Counted from the first letter of the stretch, positions 1-11,106 are shown. The stretch is DNA of 64,000 nucleotides from Gambelia wislizenii (GCA_030847615.1 JAUMIR010000004.1:78523001-78587000), one strand, 5' to 3'. Program-made: numbers and translations. Notes: generated by a model not told the origin, from the sequence alone.

Positions 1-243
1 AGTACCCCACTAGTAACTTCTCTCCAGGATGAAGAGCCATTGGTGAGTACCCTTTGGGTTTGCTCGGTCAACCAATTACAAATCCACCTAATAGTAGCTT
101 TGTCTAGCTCACATTTTACTAGCTTGTTTGCAAGAATATAATGGAGGACGTTGTAGAAGGACTTACTGAAATCAAGATATGGTCCATCCTCAGCATTCCC
201 TTAATTTAGCAAGCTTATAATTCTAACAAAAAAGAGGATAAGA

Positions 244-640
244 TTAGTTTGGCGTGATTTGTTTTTGAGAAACTGATGTTTGATCTTTAGTGATCATGAC
301 ATCCCTTTCTAAATACTTACATACTATCTGTTTAATGATATGCTCTAGAATCTTTCCTGATATTGATGTCAGTCTGATGGGTGGTGGTGTGTAATTGTTT
401 GGATCCTCTTTTTTTCCCTTTTGAAGATTGGGACAACATTTGCTCCACTCATCTGCTGGGATATCTCTTGTTCTCCTGGAATTCTCAAAGATTATTGCCA
501 GAGGTTGTAAGATTCTAAGAACTTTTGACCGTTCTTTTAATACCCTTGGATGTAGTTCATCTAGCCCTGGAGACTTGAATTCATTTAGAGTAGCCAGGCA
601 TATCTGTACTACTTCTTTACCTATTCTTTGCTGCATTTTC
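244..640 (-). pseudogene. CR1 ORF2 remnant: N-terminal reverse transcriptase
   Basis: The translated minus strand carries the block found at the entry of the CR1 reverse transcriptase: NEFKSPGLDELHPRVLKE, then PLAIIFENS, a broken form of the lysine-rich segment before NNY, LTSISGKILEHIIKQ and CKYLERD. In CR1 this region forms the fingers of the polymerase that copies the element's RNA at a nicked target. Here the sequence around the usual NYRPVSL motif is disrupted (NNYTPPPIRL) and the frame ends soon after, so no active enzyme is possible. The catalytic motifs themselves lie to the left of this part and are mostly outside the window. Confidence 0.85.
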
Positions 641-1064
641 CGTACTGCCTCATCTGCTTCATTTTCCCTGGGTTGGACACTGTTTTCCTTCTGGGAGAAG
701 ACTGATGCAAAGAAGGTGTTGAGTAGTTCTTCTTTTCTCAGTCCTCTGTTAGCATTTTGCCATCTTCTCCATGCTGTGGCCTTACCATTTCCTTGTTCTT
801 TTATTGTTTCGAACCTCTCTAGAAAGCTGGAGTTTGTTCTATACTTTAACTTTCCTGACTTACTCTACATGTGCTGGCAATTTGTTTGAATGGCTCTTTG
901 GTGATTTCTCCCTTTTCCCATTTCTTGTAAATGTCCCTTTTAAATCTTAGCCCAGTTGAAAGATCTTTAGAAATCCATTCTGGTTTCTTTAGACACCTCC
1001 CATTTTTCCTCCATATTGGAACTGTTTGAAATTGTGCCTTCAGTATCTTACTTTTAAGACACTT

Positions 1065-1340
1065 TCATCCATCATGAACTCCCTTCTCTTTTAGCATTCC
1101 TGACCACAAGATCACACCCAGTGTTTCCCTAAGTTTACTGAAATCAGCTTTCTTAATGTCTAGAATGTGTGTCTGACTATGCTTGGCTTCCCCTTTCCAT
1201 TGTATCACAAACTCCATGAGAACATGGTCACTCCCACCTAAGGATCCTGCCACTTTCAACCTATTAACCAGATCATCACTGTTGGTTAGGATCAGATCTA
1301 ACATAGCTGATTCCCTCATTGCCTTTTCTACTTCTGGACA
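1065..1340 (-). pseudogene. CR1 ORF2 remnant: end of AP endonuclease domain
   Basis: About 90 residues of the C-terminal part of the apurinic-type endonuclease that nicks target DNA for CR1. Visible landmarks are LDLILTNSDDLVN, then GSLGGSDHVLMEF, which contains the conserved Ser-Asp-His near the catalytic histidine, and the linker FSKLRETLGVILWSG that joins the nuclease to the polymerase. The amino part of the domain is missing because the copy is 5' truncated here. Same family as the fragments near 3.5 kb, 25.4 kb and 31.3 kb. Confidence 0.85.
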
Positions 1341-1346
1341 ATGAAA

Positions 1347-2284
1347 CAATAGTGTAAAAGATTTATTGGTGAATAAAAGATGCAGGTATTTTATAATAAA
1401 GAAAGCTCACATTTCCTTCAGCTAATCCCTTGTAGCTGACTGTGAAGTCACATCCCCCAGTACTCAAAATGTTACCTCCTGGACTATCAGGTTTCTCTAG
1501 GATGGTGTACACATTTCCCCTAGAGCAGGGTGGGTAACTGGCCAATTTCCTCCCCCCAGACCCATCTGCAGTGCACATCTCCACAGCAAACCCACATATG
1601 TCAGTCATCATTTTGAGAGGGATTCCTGAGGAAAATGGAGGGATTTACAGGTAGTACAGAGTTCTGGGATGCTTGTGGGGATAGGGTGGGGATATTTTCA
1701 TGTGTTTTCACACATTTTGGGGATTTCCTGAGTGATTTTTTGGGGAAAAAACTGCCCCTAAATAATGTCATTTTTTTTTAAAAAAATGGAGGCTTGGGTG
1801 GATGGGTGGGGTGGGCAGCTTCAGGGGTCACAGAAGTGGGGTTCAGGGGCTGTATGCAGCCCACAGTATGCTCATTTCTGCCCTAGAGTGATACCAAAGA
1901 TGTGAACTCAAGCCACAGGTTTATATAGCAAAGGTGCACAGAAACAAACTTCACTCCTCTTTCTAGAAGCGTAGGGAACTGAAAAGCAAAGTGGCTGCAG
2001 CAATATTACTCCTTGGCCAAGCCTTTCAATTAGGCTGAGAAGTGGGGGCAGGTGAGCCGTGAGCTTCTCACAGGGAAGCTGGGTGATCTCAATGCCACAT
2101 TAGGTTGCACTATGCAGTGCAGCTTCTTGTCTTCCCTGCCTGAGCTGGCTTTTGAGCTGGCTACCATATGACTCTGTATTCTCATGATAAATTCCCCTGA
2201 TAGCTGGGATTAACACTCCCTACAAGACTGAGCCCACTCACATTACAGAATTATAATGCTGTTATTTCACTTTAACAACTATGG
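1347..2284. other. unassigned intergenic DNA
   Basis: No gene or repeat that I can name. Short open frames on the minus strand show no recognisable motif. A run of eight T followed by seven A sits near base 1770. The G-rich stretch around 1680-1830 looks like ordinary low-complexity sequence. Confidence 0.5.
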
Positions 2285-2522
2285 TTCCAAAGAAGGTGAC
2301 TCCACCACACTCTGAGGTAGTGTATTTCACTGTTGAACAGGTCTCACCCTCAGTGTGTTCTTCCTAATGTTTAGATGGAATCTCTTTTCCTATAGTTTGA
2401 GTCCATTGCTAAGTGTCAAAGTCTCTGAAGCCACAGAAAACAAGCTTGCTCCATCCTCAGTATGACAGCCCTTCAAATATTTAAGCATGGCTATTATGTC
2501 CCCTTTTTACCTTCTCTTCCCC
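2285..2522 (-). mobile_element. CR1 LINE 3' region fragment, antisense
   Basis: On the minus strand this reads the end of CR1 ORF2 (the segment encoding MFKYLKG, then the part meaning WNxLP and SVVESP in other copies), matching the copies at 16.3 kb and 29.2 kb. The very last ~100 bp with the ATTCTATGATTCTA terminus is absent. It abuts, at base 2522, a CR1 segment in the opposite orientation, discussed among the findings. Confidence 0.85.
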
Positions 2523-2523
2523 A

Positions 2524-2895
2524 GTGAAGCCCACTGACCATTCCCCATTCCTTTTGATCCATGTGGGAACCAATGACACTGCAAGGCATAACCTTCAAGA
2601 GATCACAAGGGATTACAAGGCTCTTGGTAGGAAGCTGAAGGACCTTGATGCACAGATTGTCATTTTGTCTCTCCTCCCACTTGAAAGACATAGCCTAGGA
2701 AGGGAGAGAAGAATAGTGGAGGTGAACAACTGGCTCTGCAGATGGTGTTGCCGGGAACAATTTGGCTTCTTGGACCATGCTCTGAGGTTTCATGAAGCTG
2801 GACTTCTGGCAAGGGATGAGTTGCATCTCACAGCAGTTGGGAGAAATGTTTTTGCTAAGAGGCTTAAAAATCTGATCAGGAGGACTTTAAACTGA
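2524..2895 (+). pseudogene. CR1 ORF1 remnant: SGNH/GDSL-type esterase domain
   Basis: The frame encodes the second half of the CR1 ORF1 protein, an SGNH-hydrolase (GDSL esterase) fold that in CR1/L2 elements accompanies RNA binding; its substrate in the cell is not established. Visible blocks are PFLLIHVGTNDTAR (block III, with the conserved Asn), DAQIVILSLLPLER, FGFLDHALRF and LLARDELHLTAVGRN (block V, Asp-x-x-His). The block I serine (GDS) is upstream and missing because the copy starts here. The stop at the end agrees with the ORF1 end in the larger copy near 31.9 kb. Confidence 0.85.
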
Positions 2896-3043
2896 GCTAT
2901 GTGGGGGAGGGAGACAGTATTTTTGAGGGCAGGAGTTCATCAAGTGCTGGAGATAATACCCCATCTGTTTTAGAGAGAATGGGCCAAATAGTAAAAGAAC
3001 CCAACAGTGGGAGGAAAAAAACTTAAATAAGCAGCTAGGGGGA

Positions 3044-3736
3044 ATGGCCCATGGTCTTAAATGTCTCTACACTAATGCACAGAACATGGGAAATAAACAA
3101 GATGAACTTGAACTCTTAACACAGCAAAGCAAATATGATATAATAGGCATCACTGAAACCTGGTGGGATGAGTATCATGATTGGAATGTAGTAATAGAGG
3201 GGTATAACCTATTTCAGAGAAATAGACCAAACAGGAAAGGAGGAGAAGTAGCATTATACATTAAGGAAGTGTACACCATGTGAAGAGATCCACCACTTAA
3301 ATCCTGGAAACCAGGTTGAGAGCATCTGGATAAAAATCAAGGGGGAGAGATACAGCAGGAATGTAATTAGTGGGTGGTCTACTACATACCCCCAAGCCAC
3401 ACTGAGGATGTAGTAAAGATGATCACATATTCAGAAAGGAGAGATGTAATAGTAATGGGAGATTTCAACTATCCTAATATTTGTTGGAGGTCAAGCTCTG
3501 CCAAGACTATAAGGTCTAAGAAATTCCTCACTTGCCTTGCAGCCAATTTCATTGTCCAGAAGGTAGAAGAGGCAACTAGGGGATCAGCTGTTTTAGATCT
3601 GATCCTAGCCAACAGCAATGACCTAGTTAATGGGTTGGAAGTGGCAGGATCCTTAGGTGGGAGTGACCATGTTCTCCTGGAGTTTGTGATACAGTGGAAC
3701 CAGGGTGGATGTCTAAGGAACTTTCAACTAAGCTAA
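3044..3736 (+). pseudogene. CR1 ORF2 remnant: AP endonuclease domain
   Basis: Two frames together cover most of the target-nicking endonuclease. The first begins with MAHGLKCLYTNAQNMGNKQDE, which matches the N terminus of ORF2 in the other copies and so supports this start, and contains the catalytic glutamate motif GITETWWDE and the HDWNVVIEGYNLF stretch. A frame break follows near 3283. The second frame has VIVMGDFNYPNICW, LDLILANSNDLVN and GGSDHVLLEF, covering the Asp-x-Asn and Ser-Asp-His motifs. The catalytic residues look preserved, but the frameshift and the loss of the polymerase make it a pseudogene. Confidence 0.88.
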
Positions 3737-4062
3737 GATTTAAAAGGGACATTTACAAGAAATGGGAAAAGGGGGAAATCACCAAGAGGAATTCAAACAA
3801 ATAGCCAGCACATGTAGAGAGAAAGTCAGAAAATCAAAAGTGCAGAATGAGCTCAGGCTTGCTAGAGAGGTCCTAAAAATAAAAAGGGGGCCTTTTTCAT
3901 TATGTTTGTAGCAAAAGGAAGAAGAAGGAAATGGTAAGGCCACTGCATGGAAAAGATGGCGAAATGCTAACAGGTGACAGAGAAAAGGAGAACTACTCAA
4001 CACCTTCTTTGCCTCAGTCTTCTCCCAGAAGGAAAACAGTGTCCAACTCTTTGATTCTATGA

Positions 4063-4737
4063 CCTGAAAAAGGCACAGCACCCTCTGAGTCTACCACAGA
4101 GTTTGGTGAAACTCACCTTAATTCAAATGAGTTACAGAGCAACTCTCCCATTATTAGAGTAGCCCATATAATCTCAGGATTCATTTTTATAGTGGCCCTA
4201 CTTAACCAAATGTCAGTGTCTCATCCCTTTATTCTGGGCATGGGAACCATTGCCAGTGCTTTTTGCCACCTGTTCATCAGGTGGGAATGAGAACAAATCC
4301 ACATTTTAACCAGAAAAGTTTTTTTCAACATAAAAAGCAATCAAGTGCAAAGCAGAAACAGTGGTTTGTCTGCAGCACTCATGACTTTGTAGCCCACTGG
4401 AGTTCCTTGATATATATACATTTCACACAAGTATTCATGTAGGCACAGGCTATACAGAAAGGAGTGCAGAGCAGCTCCAAAGTCAGCAGAACTCCATGTA
4501 CTTTTCCCTACAGGCAAGCTAGTCAACTGTGTTGTAGGAAGAAAAATATTTTTTACTTGTTTCTAAGACCACTGTTTACCTGATGTTAGGACAGGTAAAC
4601 AACAATATCACTGGAAATTGCTGGGAGGTGGAAGTGTGGTGAGGAGTGTGTGTGTGCTGTGTATACATGCAAGAGAATGTGTCTGTAAAGCAGTATGTGC
4701 AAGCCTGTATTTGTGTGCATCTGTGCTCCCATCTACC
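4063..4737. other. unassigned intergenic DNA
   Basis: Between two CR1 copies. No coding or repeat similarity that I recognise. A TG-rich patch near 4635-4660 is the only low-complexity sequence. Confidence 0.5.
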
Positions 4738-6916
4738 ATACAGAGGAAAGGGGAAGCCAAGCTTAGTTAGACATGCATTCTAGACTGTAAGAAAGCTGAT
4801 TTCAGAAAACTTAGGGAATTACTGGGGGTGAACACATGGTCAGGAATACTAAAAGAGAAGTGAGTTCATGATGGATGGGAGTTTCTTAAAAGTGAAATAT
4901 TGAAGGCACAACTTCAGACAGTTCCAACGAGGAGGAAACATGGTAGGTGTCTAAAGAAACCAGGATGGATGTCGAAAGAACTCTCAACTGAGCTAAAACT
5001 TAAAAAGGACATGGAAAAAGGGAGAAATCACCAAAGAAGAATTCAAACAAATTGCCAGTTCATGTAGGGGGAAAGTCAGAAAAGCTAAAGCACAGATGGA
5101 GCTCAGGCTTGCTAGAGAAGTTAAAAACAATAAAAATGGTTTTTTTTTTTGTTATATCCATAGCAAAAGGAAGAACAAGGAAATGGCAGGGCTGCTGCGT
5201 GGAGAAGATGGTGAAAGGCTAACGGGAGAGGGAAAAGGCAGAACTACTAAACACCTTCTTTGCTTCAGTTTTCTCCCAAAGGGGGAACAGTGCTCAACTT
5301 TGGGGAAATGGAGCAGATGATACAATAGGGGAAGTACAGCACAGAATTGGTAAAGAGGTAGTTCAGGAATACCTACCCAGTATAAATGAGTGCCAGTCTC
5401 CAGGGCCAGATGAACTTTATCCAAGGGTATTAAAAGTCCTGGCAGAAGTAATCTCAGAACCACTGGCAATAATCTTTGAGAATCCCTGGAGAACAGAAGC
5501 AGACTGGAAGAGGGCAAATTTTGCCCCCATCTTTAAAAAGGGGAAAAAAGAAGACCCAAATAATTATTGCCCAGTCAGCCTGACTTCAATACTAGGAAAG
5601 ATTCTAGAGCAGATCATTAAACAGACAGTCTGTAACCACTTAGAAAAGAATGCCGTGATCACAAAAAGTCAACATGGGTTTCTCAAAAACAAGTTGTACC
5701 AAGTTGTCTTATCCCTTTTTTTTATAGTTACCAATTTGATAGATGAAGGGAATGCTGTGGAAGTAGTGTATCTTGATTTCAGTAAGGTTTTTCACAAGGT
5801 CCTCCATGATACTCTTGCAAAAAAGTTAGTAACCTGTGGGCTAGACAGTGCAACTATTAGGTGGATTTGTAATTGGTTGACTGACCGAACCCAAAGGGTA
5901 GTCACCAATGGCTCCTCTTCATCCTGGAGAGAAGTGACCAGTGGGGTGCCACAGGGTTCTGTCCTGGGTCCAGTGCTACTCAACATCATTATCAATGACT
6001 TGGATGGGGGAATAGAGAGCATGCTTATCAAGTTTACAGATGATATCAAATTAGGAGGGGTAGCTAATACCCCAGAGGACAGGATCAGAATCCAAAATGA
6101 CCTCAACAGATTAGAAAGCTGGGCCAAAACTAACAAAATGAATTTCAACAGGGAGAAATGTAGGATACTACACTTGGGCATTAAAAATGAAATGCACAGC
6201 TATAGGTTGGGTGACATCTGGCTTGATGGCAGTACATGCGAAAGGGATCTCAGAGTCTTAGTGGACCACAAACAGAATATGAGTCAGTTGTGTGATGCAG
6301 GAGCTAAAAAAGCCAATGCAATTCTAGGCTGCATTAATATGACTATAGTGTCTAGATCAAGGAAAGTAATAGTGCCACTCTATTCTGCTTTAGTCAGACC
6401 CCCATCTGGAATACTGTGTCCAGTTCTGGGCACAACAATTCAAGAAGGATATGGACAAGCTGGAACATGTTCAGAGGAGGGCAACCAGATGGTGGGAGGT
6501 CTGGAAGCCATGTCCTATGAGGAGTGGCTTAGGGAGCTGGGCATGTTTAGTCTGGAGAAGAGAAGGTTGAAAGGGGACATGATAGACATGTTTAAATATT
6601 TGAAGGGATGTCATACTGAGGATGGGGCAAGCTTGTTTTCTGCTGCTCCAGAGACTAGGACATGGAGCAATGGGTTCAAACTACAGGAAAAGAGATTCCA
6701 CCTAAACGTTAGGGAGAACTTCCTGACAGTAAGAGCTGTTCAGAAGTGGAATACACTGCCTTGGAGTGTGGTGGAGTCTCCTTCTTTGGAGGTTTTTAAA
6801 AAGAGGCTGGATGGCCATCTGTTGGGAATGATTTGATTGTGTATTCCTGCATGGCAGGGAGGTGGACTGGATGGCCCTTGTGGTCTCTTCCAACTCTATG
6901 ATTCTATGATTCTAGC
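4738..6916 (+). mobile_element. CR1 LINE, 5' truncated, 2.2 kb
   Basis: Starts within the end of the endonuclease domain (ATACAGAGGAAAGGGGAAGCC) and continues to the complete 3' terminus (CCAACTCTATGATTCTATGATTCTA). The reverse transcriptase is almost fully represented. No clear target-site duplication is visible, which is common in CR1. The copy is among the better preserved of the window, with one long open frame for the last two thirds. Confidence 0.93.
5096..6836 (+). pseudogene. CR1 ORF2 remnant: reverse transcriptase
   Basis: The first part, to about 5650, is split over frames and holds the linker, the SPGPDELYPRVLK-like block and the NYCPVSLTS block. From 5655 a single frame of 393 codons runs to a stop just before the 3' untranslated end. 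It shows SQHGF, motif A as YLDFSKVFHKVLH, SGVPQGSVLGPVLLN (motif B), FTDDIKLGG (motif C; both catalytic aspartates kept, the usual Ala replaced by Thr), NRLESWAKTNKM, and the C-terminal block [17 protein letters not shown]...FKYLKG. A local scramble around 6405-6490 replaces the usual LEYCVQFW segment and is probably a pair of compensating shifts. The 5' breaks and missing nuclease mean it cannot move by itself. Confidence 0.9.
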
Positions 6917-8722
6917 AGTGCTGAATGTGTTTTTCCAAAGGAAAAAATGTTGTATATTTCTGCTATGTGTATGCACAGCAAATATTCATGTAATGCAAAG
7001 TATGTATTGACTTCGGATATCTACCTTTCTTGGTCCTAATACATGAAATTTCTGTTGCATCCTGTTTTACTTTAGTGTGATTTTGTGGTAGTCTGTGTCT
7101 ATGCCCTTCTGCTGCTGAAAATGGAATGTAACATGCATGTTGCTAGTAGAATTAGCAACACCTTCAGTTTGTTATTTGGCTCCTATGTGACACTTATACA
7201 TTAGATCCAAGGCAATATGCAAGTGAACCATAGTGTGTGGACCATGACACAAATATCAGCTGTGGATAAACTATGGAGCTGTTTCCATTTATTAAATTAG
7301 ATATGCTTTTACTTGTCACAAAATCTCAGGAATCCCAGTTGCTCATGAAGGCTAGGAGGTGAACTGTGAATTTTTGCATCACTGGTGGGATCAACCTTTT
7401 TTTTTAATTGAATTGTATGCCCTGGAAAGAGAATTGTTAAATATGACAGTGGTAGTAGTAAAGCTAACTGTAGATAGTAGCACTGGAAGTTAGAGAAGCC
7501 TACTTTCCCTAAGCCAAGTGGAACTGGCACATTCATGTGGGTTCTCCTTTTCTACCTTCCTTGTGAATTTTGCCTAGGGAAATAGGCTGTGCCCTAGGAA
7601 AGGCTGAAAATTCCCTTCACTTATGGTGGATGTAAAAGAAGAGGGAAGGGGAGCTAAAAAGACCTTAGACATATTCATAGCTCAAGGGAATGCAAGACAC
7701 TTAAGAGAAATGATAAACAGCCAACTCCAATCCTAAGGGAAGGCATATTGTTTTCATGCTCAGGGTTTCCTTTCTCCTTCACTCTCCCTCTATGTTTCTA
7801 CTCAAAGCCTCCTCATTTTCCTGGCTTGGCATCCTGCTTCCTTGGCTGATGTATCACACTTGACAAGGTTATGGAGTCAGCATGTTAAATCTTGAAAAGT
7901 GAGTGTAATTTATTGATCTACATTTTGCTTATGAAATAGGACAAGTGCTGATTTGAGAATCTTGTTTCCTTTCTCTTTCCACCCCCTTCTCTCTCTCTCT
8001 CTCTCTCTCTCCCCCTCAGCCCTTGCTTTCTGCTTCTCTTATCTTTGGTAATTCCTCAGAGCTTGCATCAAAACTCTCAGCAATCCTTTGTTAGCTTTTC
8101 GAAGCAGCCTCACAGGCTCAGCTGCCTATTCTTTTCCTTCACACTTTCCTTTTTTTACTTTGCTCCTAAAAACATGTGGGGCCAGATATATCCTACCAGT
8201 CACTCTTTTACCTTCAGCAGGGATTACACTTGGGACAAATTTGGCCCCTAATGCTTGGGAGAGAGCCTGTAGAACAGAGACGTTTCTGGCCTCATCCTTC
8301 AAATTTTTACATGTGTGAATAGTCTTTCTTCCCAAGTACAGCCAAAAATACATTAGCAGGGTGATGTGTATAAGTGCAATGAGGAATGTGCAACTGAAAT
8401 GCTCCTTGCCAGAAACATGGCTTGCATACAGCAGGTTTATGCATGGAACTTCAACAAAGTGAGGAACAGCAGCTGCTAAAAGAGAGCAAATTAGCTTTGG
8501 CAATCCTTAACTATCCCAGACTTTATGTTTATACACATTGCTCTTAATACACACTCATGCACACATATTACAAAAGAGAAGAACTGACTGGTTAGTGTAA
8601 CACTCCCTGAAGCACACGGACCAGAGGTACATTGATTCTAATAGCCCAAAGATAAAGTTAGAGAAAGCTGGAAATTGGGGAATTAGCACTTGCCAAATAA
8701 GAAGTAGAAGGCACAGAAACTG
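6917..8722. other. unassigned intergenic DNA
   Basis: About 1.8 kb without a recognised gene or interspersed repeat. It contains a (CT)n microsatellite near 8.0 kb, entered separately. Short open frames on both strands around 8.05-8.5 kb lack conserved motifs and overlap each other, so I treat them as chance. Confidence 0.5.
7988..8011. repeat. (CT)n microsatellite
   Basis: An uninterrupted run of twelve CT units followed by a C-rich patch, within a pyrimidine-rich stretch from about 7965 to 8040. Confidence 0.95.
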
Positions 8723-9817
8723 GGTGCCAGTTACACGACAGAAATTGTCGCATTGCCTACCGTGACATAGTGATCACGAATCCACCCCTCGCTGTTTATA
8801 CGATTTATGTCTCTGATCTGGATATCCTGGGCGGTCCCGTGACTGATATTTACACGTCCATAATTCCGGTTTTGTTTAGGTTTTAATTTTTTTTTTTTGG
8901 CTGTCAATCAAAGATGCGATTACTCGTGTTTTCACAACCTCGGTGACACACTTCATTTAGAGTTCCGCGCCACGAGCGATGCTATTGGCTGGCTGGGGGG
9001 GGAGAGAGAGGGGGGCAGAGGTTTGTTATTCCCCCTTGCTTCTTGAACATTTTAACCCTTTCAGAAGAGGCAGAAAGCATTTTGAAAGATCCAGACAGAT
9101 CTTTCGCTCAGACGCAGGGCTTTCCTTTTGAAATCAAGCTGAGTGCTTTGAAAGCAAGCTGAGTGCTTTCCTTTTGAAATCAAGCCTGGTTTTCCTCTTG
9201 CCTCTTTAAAATATTAACCCCTACAGCTGGCTGCAGAGATGGCTATAGGCAGGCATTTTGAAAGACACAAACACAGAGAGGGGGAATTAAAGGGTGCTAA
9301 TTCGCTCAGAGGCTTGAATATTTTAATGTGCCAGGGAGGTGACCAAGCTACTATGATCTCTCTGTAACATGCAGTTGAGGAAAAGGTAAAGCTGAAGGGT
9401 TTGCAGTTTAGAAATCCATTTAAAAAGGTGATTGAGTACATGCGTGCGCGCACACACATCAACCTTCGTGCAGCTGGAAGGGATGCCTTTGTTTTCGGCT
9501 GGTGCGGCTGGATCTGTTGAACGGGTGACTGACCCCTCCTTTTCTGGTCGCTGAGATCTAAGCCTGCCCCCAGTCACCATTTCCGGTCATCCCAGTACCG
9601 AGACTTTTTGTCCCAGGCTGTTTACATTTCCGATTTTCCGAATCCTCCCGTGACTTTTTTAAAAACCGGCACAAACCAGGGGATTGGAAGTCCCGCAGGT
9701 TGAGGAATAAAAGGTGGCCCCCCTTCCGAAAATCACGTACGCGACCCCATGTACGTGTAAACTGCCAGGGATCGACACGAATTCTTCCCAGGACATTTTC
9801 ATCGTGTAAACGGCCCC
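8723..9817. mobile_element. non-autonomous DNA element, 1.1 kb, CpG-rich, 3-bp TSD
   Basis: The left end reads GGTGCCAGTTACACGAC and the right end, reversed, GGGGCCGTTTACACGATG: imperfect terminal inverted repeats. Both sides are followed by CTG, consistent with a 3-bp target duplication. The interior is much richer in CpG than its surroundings and has an internal repeat: the segment with CTTTCAGAAGAGGCAG, GCATTTTGAAAGA and TTCGCTCAGA near 9060-9110 recurs in diverged form near 9225-9310. A third duplication, GAGTGCTTTCCTTTTGAAAT, is at 9140-9180. No transposase frame is present. Termini resemble the elements at 54.6 and 58.4 kb. A PIF/Harbinger-type origin fits the 3-bp duplication but is inferred. 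Confidence 0.6.
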
Positions 9818-10317
9818 CTGGAAAAGTATAGCTCCCCTCCCCCGCAGCTAAATGGTGAGAATCTGAGGGTTGTCCAAAAAAAAAGTAGGTCCATCAAGTT
9901 CTGGGAAGGGGGCAGTATGGAAATGGCAAGGCAGGGGACTGGGAATATATGTGTCTAGAGGAAGATTGTGTGTTAGAGACAAGTAGGGCCACAGTGGTGG
10001 AACTGGTTTGATTTATAAGAGGAAAGGAAAAATAATAGAGTGCAAAGAGATCTAATTACCTGGCTTCAAAGTCAGAGAACCAAACTTCCCTGATTACAAA
10101 TGGTTGGGAAAATCTTATGAGCACAGGCTAACCTTGGGTGTTCCAGATTTAAGTTGCAGATTCAAAACAAAGCCAAAGCCTCAGCCAAAGAAGGAATAAT
10201 AGGATCAGGAAATATCCAAGAAAACATTTGGATGGGCAAAGCAGCAGAGAACAAAGAGAGGTTTAACTATTACTACAGGTGTTGGAAGCATAATTCTAAA
10301 CCACAGTTTAGAATTAA
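9818..10317. other. unassigned intergenic DNA
   Basis: No recognisable gene or repeat in this stretch. Confidence 0.5.
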
Positions 10318-10491
10318 ACTGTATAGTGTATATCAAAATCCATGTGAGTTCAAGTCTCATTATATACAATGACATAGTAAGATATGGTGAACAGCAAGGT
10401 TTACTTCTTGGATAATTTTAAAAAATATTTTCAAGCTGTGGTTGGTTGAATCCATGGATAAAGAATCTGTGGATAAGGAGGGCCAACCATA
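10318..10491. mobile_element. pogo/Tigger-like MITE, worn and 5' shortened
   Basis: The stretch follows the pattern of the TA-flanked elements at 20.4, 49.1, 50.0 and 51.6 kb: ATATCAAAATCCATG, CATTATATACAATG, AATATTTTCAAGC, GAATCCATGGAT and an end at GGAGGGCCAAC. It has the same orientation as the copy at 50.0 kb. The left terminal repeat is not recognisable. Confidence 0.7.
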
Positions 10492-11070
10492 TTACTATTG
10501 TACAGAAACCTGATGACTCACATATAAAACCCAATCTCCTGCAAAGTACAAACATGGAAGTAGGTTTGGGTTCTCACATGTAGAACCTGGCTTTGGACAA
10601 CAGGCACATTATTGGGGATAAAGTTTCCTCTCTCGGTCTACAAGTCAAATAGATTTGTCTAGACAAATGAGGCTACCAGGGGGTTCAAAAGAAGAAAGTG
10701 AGGAAGGCTTCGGCCCTAGAAATCTGGGATAGGAACCAGGGTGGAGCAGGGAATTTTTCTAGGAGAAGATATGGGGAATGATGATGGAAGCCAGTTATAT
10801 GCTGGGTTACATGAAGAGCCTAGCGAAGAACATTAAGTTTCAGGGCTGTCTAAGTGAAAACAAAGAACAGCTTCTTCCTGGACTCATGAATTCCAGGATA
10901 TGGGGAAAGGGGTGGGTGAGCCCCCCAAGACTAGGTGGGGGAGGGCTGATTTCACAAAATTGGACCACCAGGAGTCCTGTGTAGTTGAGCTGCCTTGGGT
11001 ATTATCAATCAGCATGGCACTAAATGATCATGCACTAAGAAATTTTAACATATATTATTAACAACATATT
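10492..11070. other. unassigned intergenic DNA
   Basis: No named feature. Two short open frames here have no motif. Confidence 0.5.
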
Positions 11071-11106
11071 ATTGAAGCCCCTCAGGAATAATAAAGTGTG
11101 TCTGTA
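11071..11106. repeat. target-site duplication, left copy, of LINE-X insertion
   Basis: A 36-bp direct repeat, beginning ATTGAAGCCCCTCAGG, occurs here and again immediately after the LINE-X tail (11625-11660). The two copies differ at one base (T versus C at the 31st position). This is the footprint of target-primed reverse transcription. Confidence 0.92.

Larger units (their letters stand above)
1..1346 (-). mobile_element. CR1 LINE fragment, antisense, cut by window start
   Basis: The minus strand matches the other CR1 copies of the window from the end of the endonuclease domain into the first part of the reverse transcriptase, and it runs out of the window on the left. The right edge, about base 1346, is where similarity to the other copies stops, so this copy is 5' truncated there, as is usual for LINE insertions. 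Reading frames are broken several times, so it is a dead copy. The 3' end, with its ATTCTATGATTCTA terminus, would lie beyond base 1 and is not seen. Confidence 0.9.
2523..4062 (+). mobile_element. CR1 LINE with reverse transcriptase deleted
   Basis: A sense CR1 beginning inside ORF1 (esterase domain), continuing through the endonuclease domain and the start of the reverse-transcriptase linker, then jumping directly to the 3' terminus (CCAACTCTTTGATTCTATGA). A smaller deletion removes the segment between the SDHVLLEF block and the FKRDIYKKW-like linker near base 3697. The missing ~1.9 kb would have held nearly the whole polymerase. The frames carry several stops and shifts. Left border is the inverted junction at 2522. 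Confidence 0.9.

Noticed and set aside
5792..6181. 129-codon minus-strand open frame
   Set aside because: Antisense shadow of the CR1 reverse transcriptase on the plus strand; the same shadow appears at 26.7-27.0 kb.
8045..8503. Overlapping short frames on both strands
   Set aside because: They overlap each other, have no motif, and codon use looks random.
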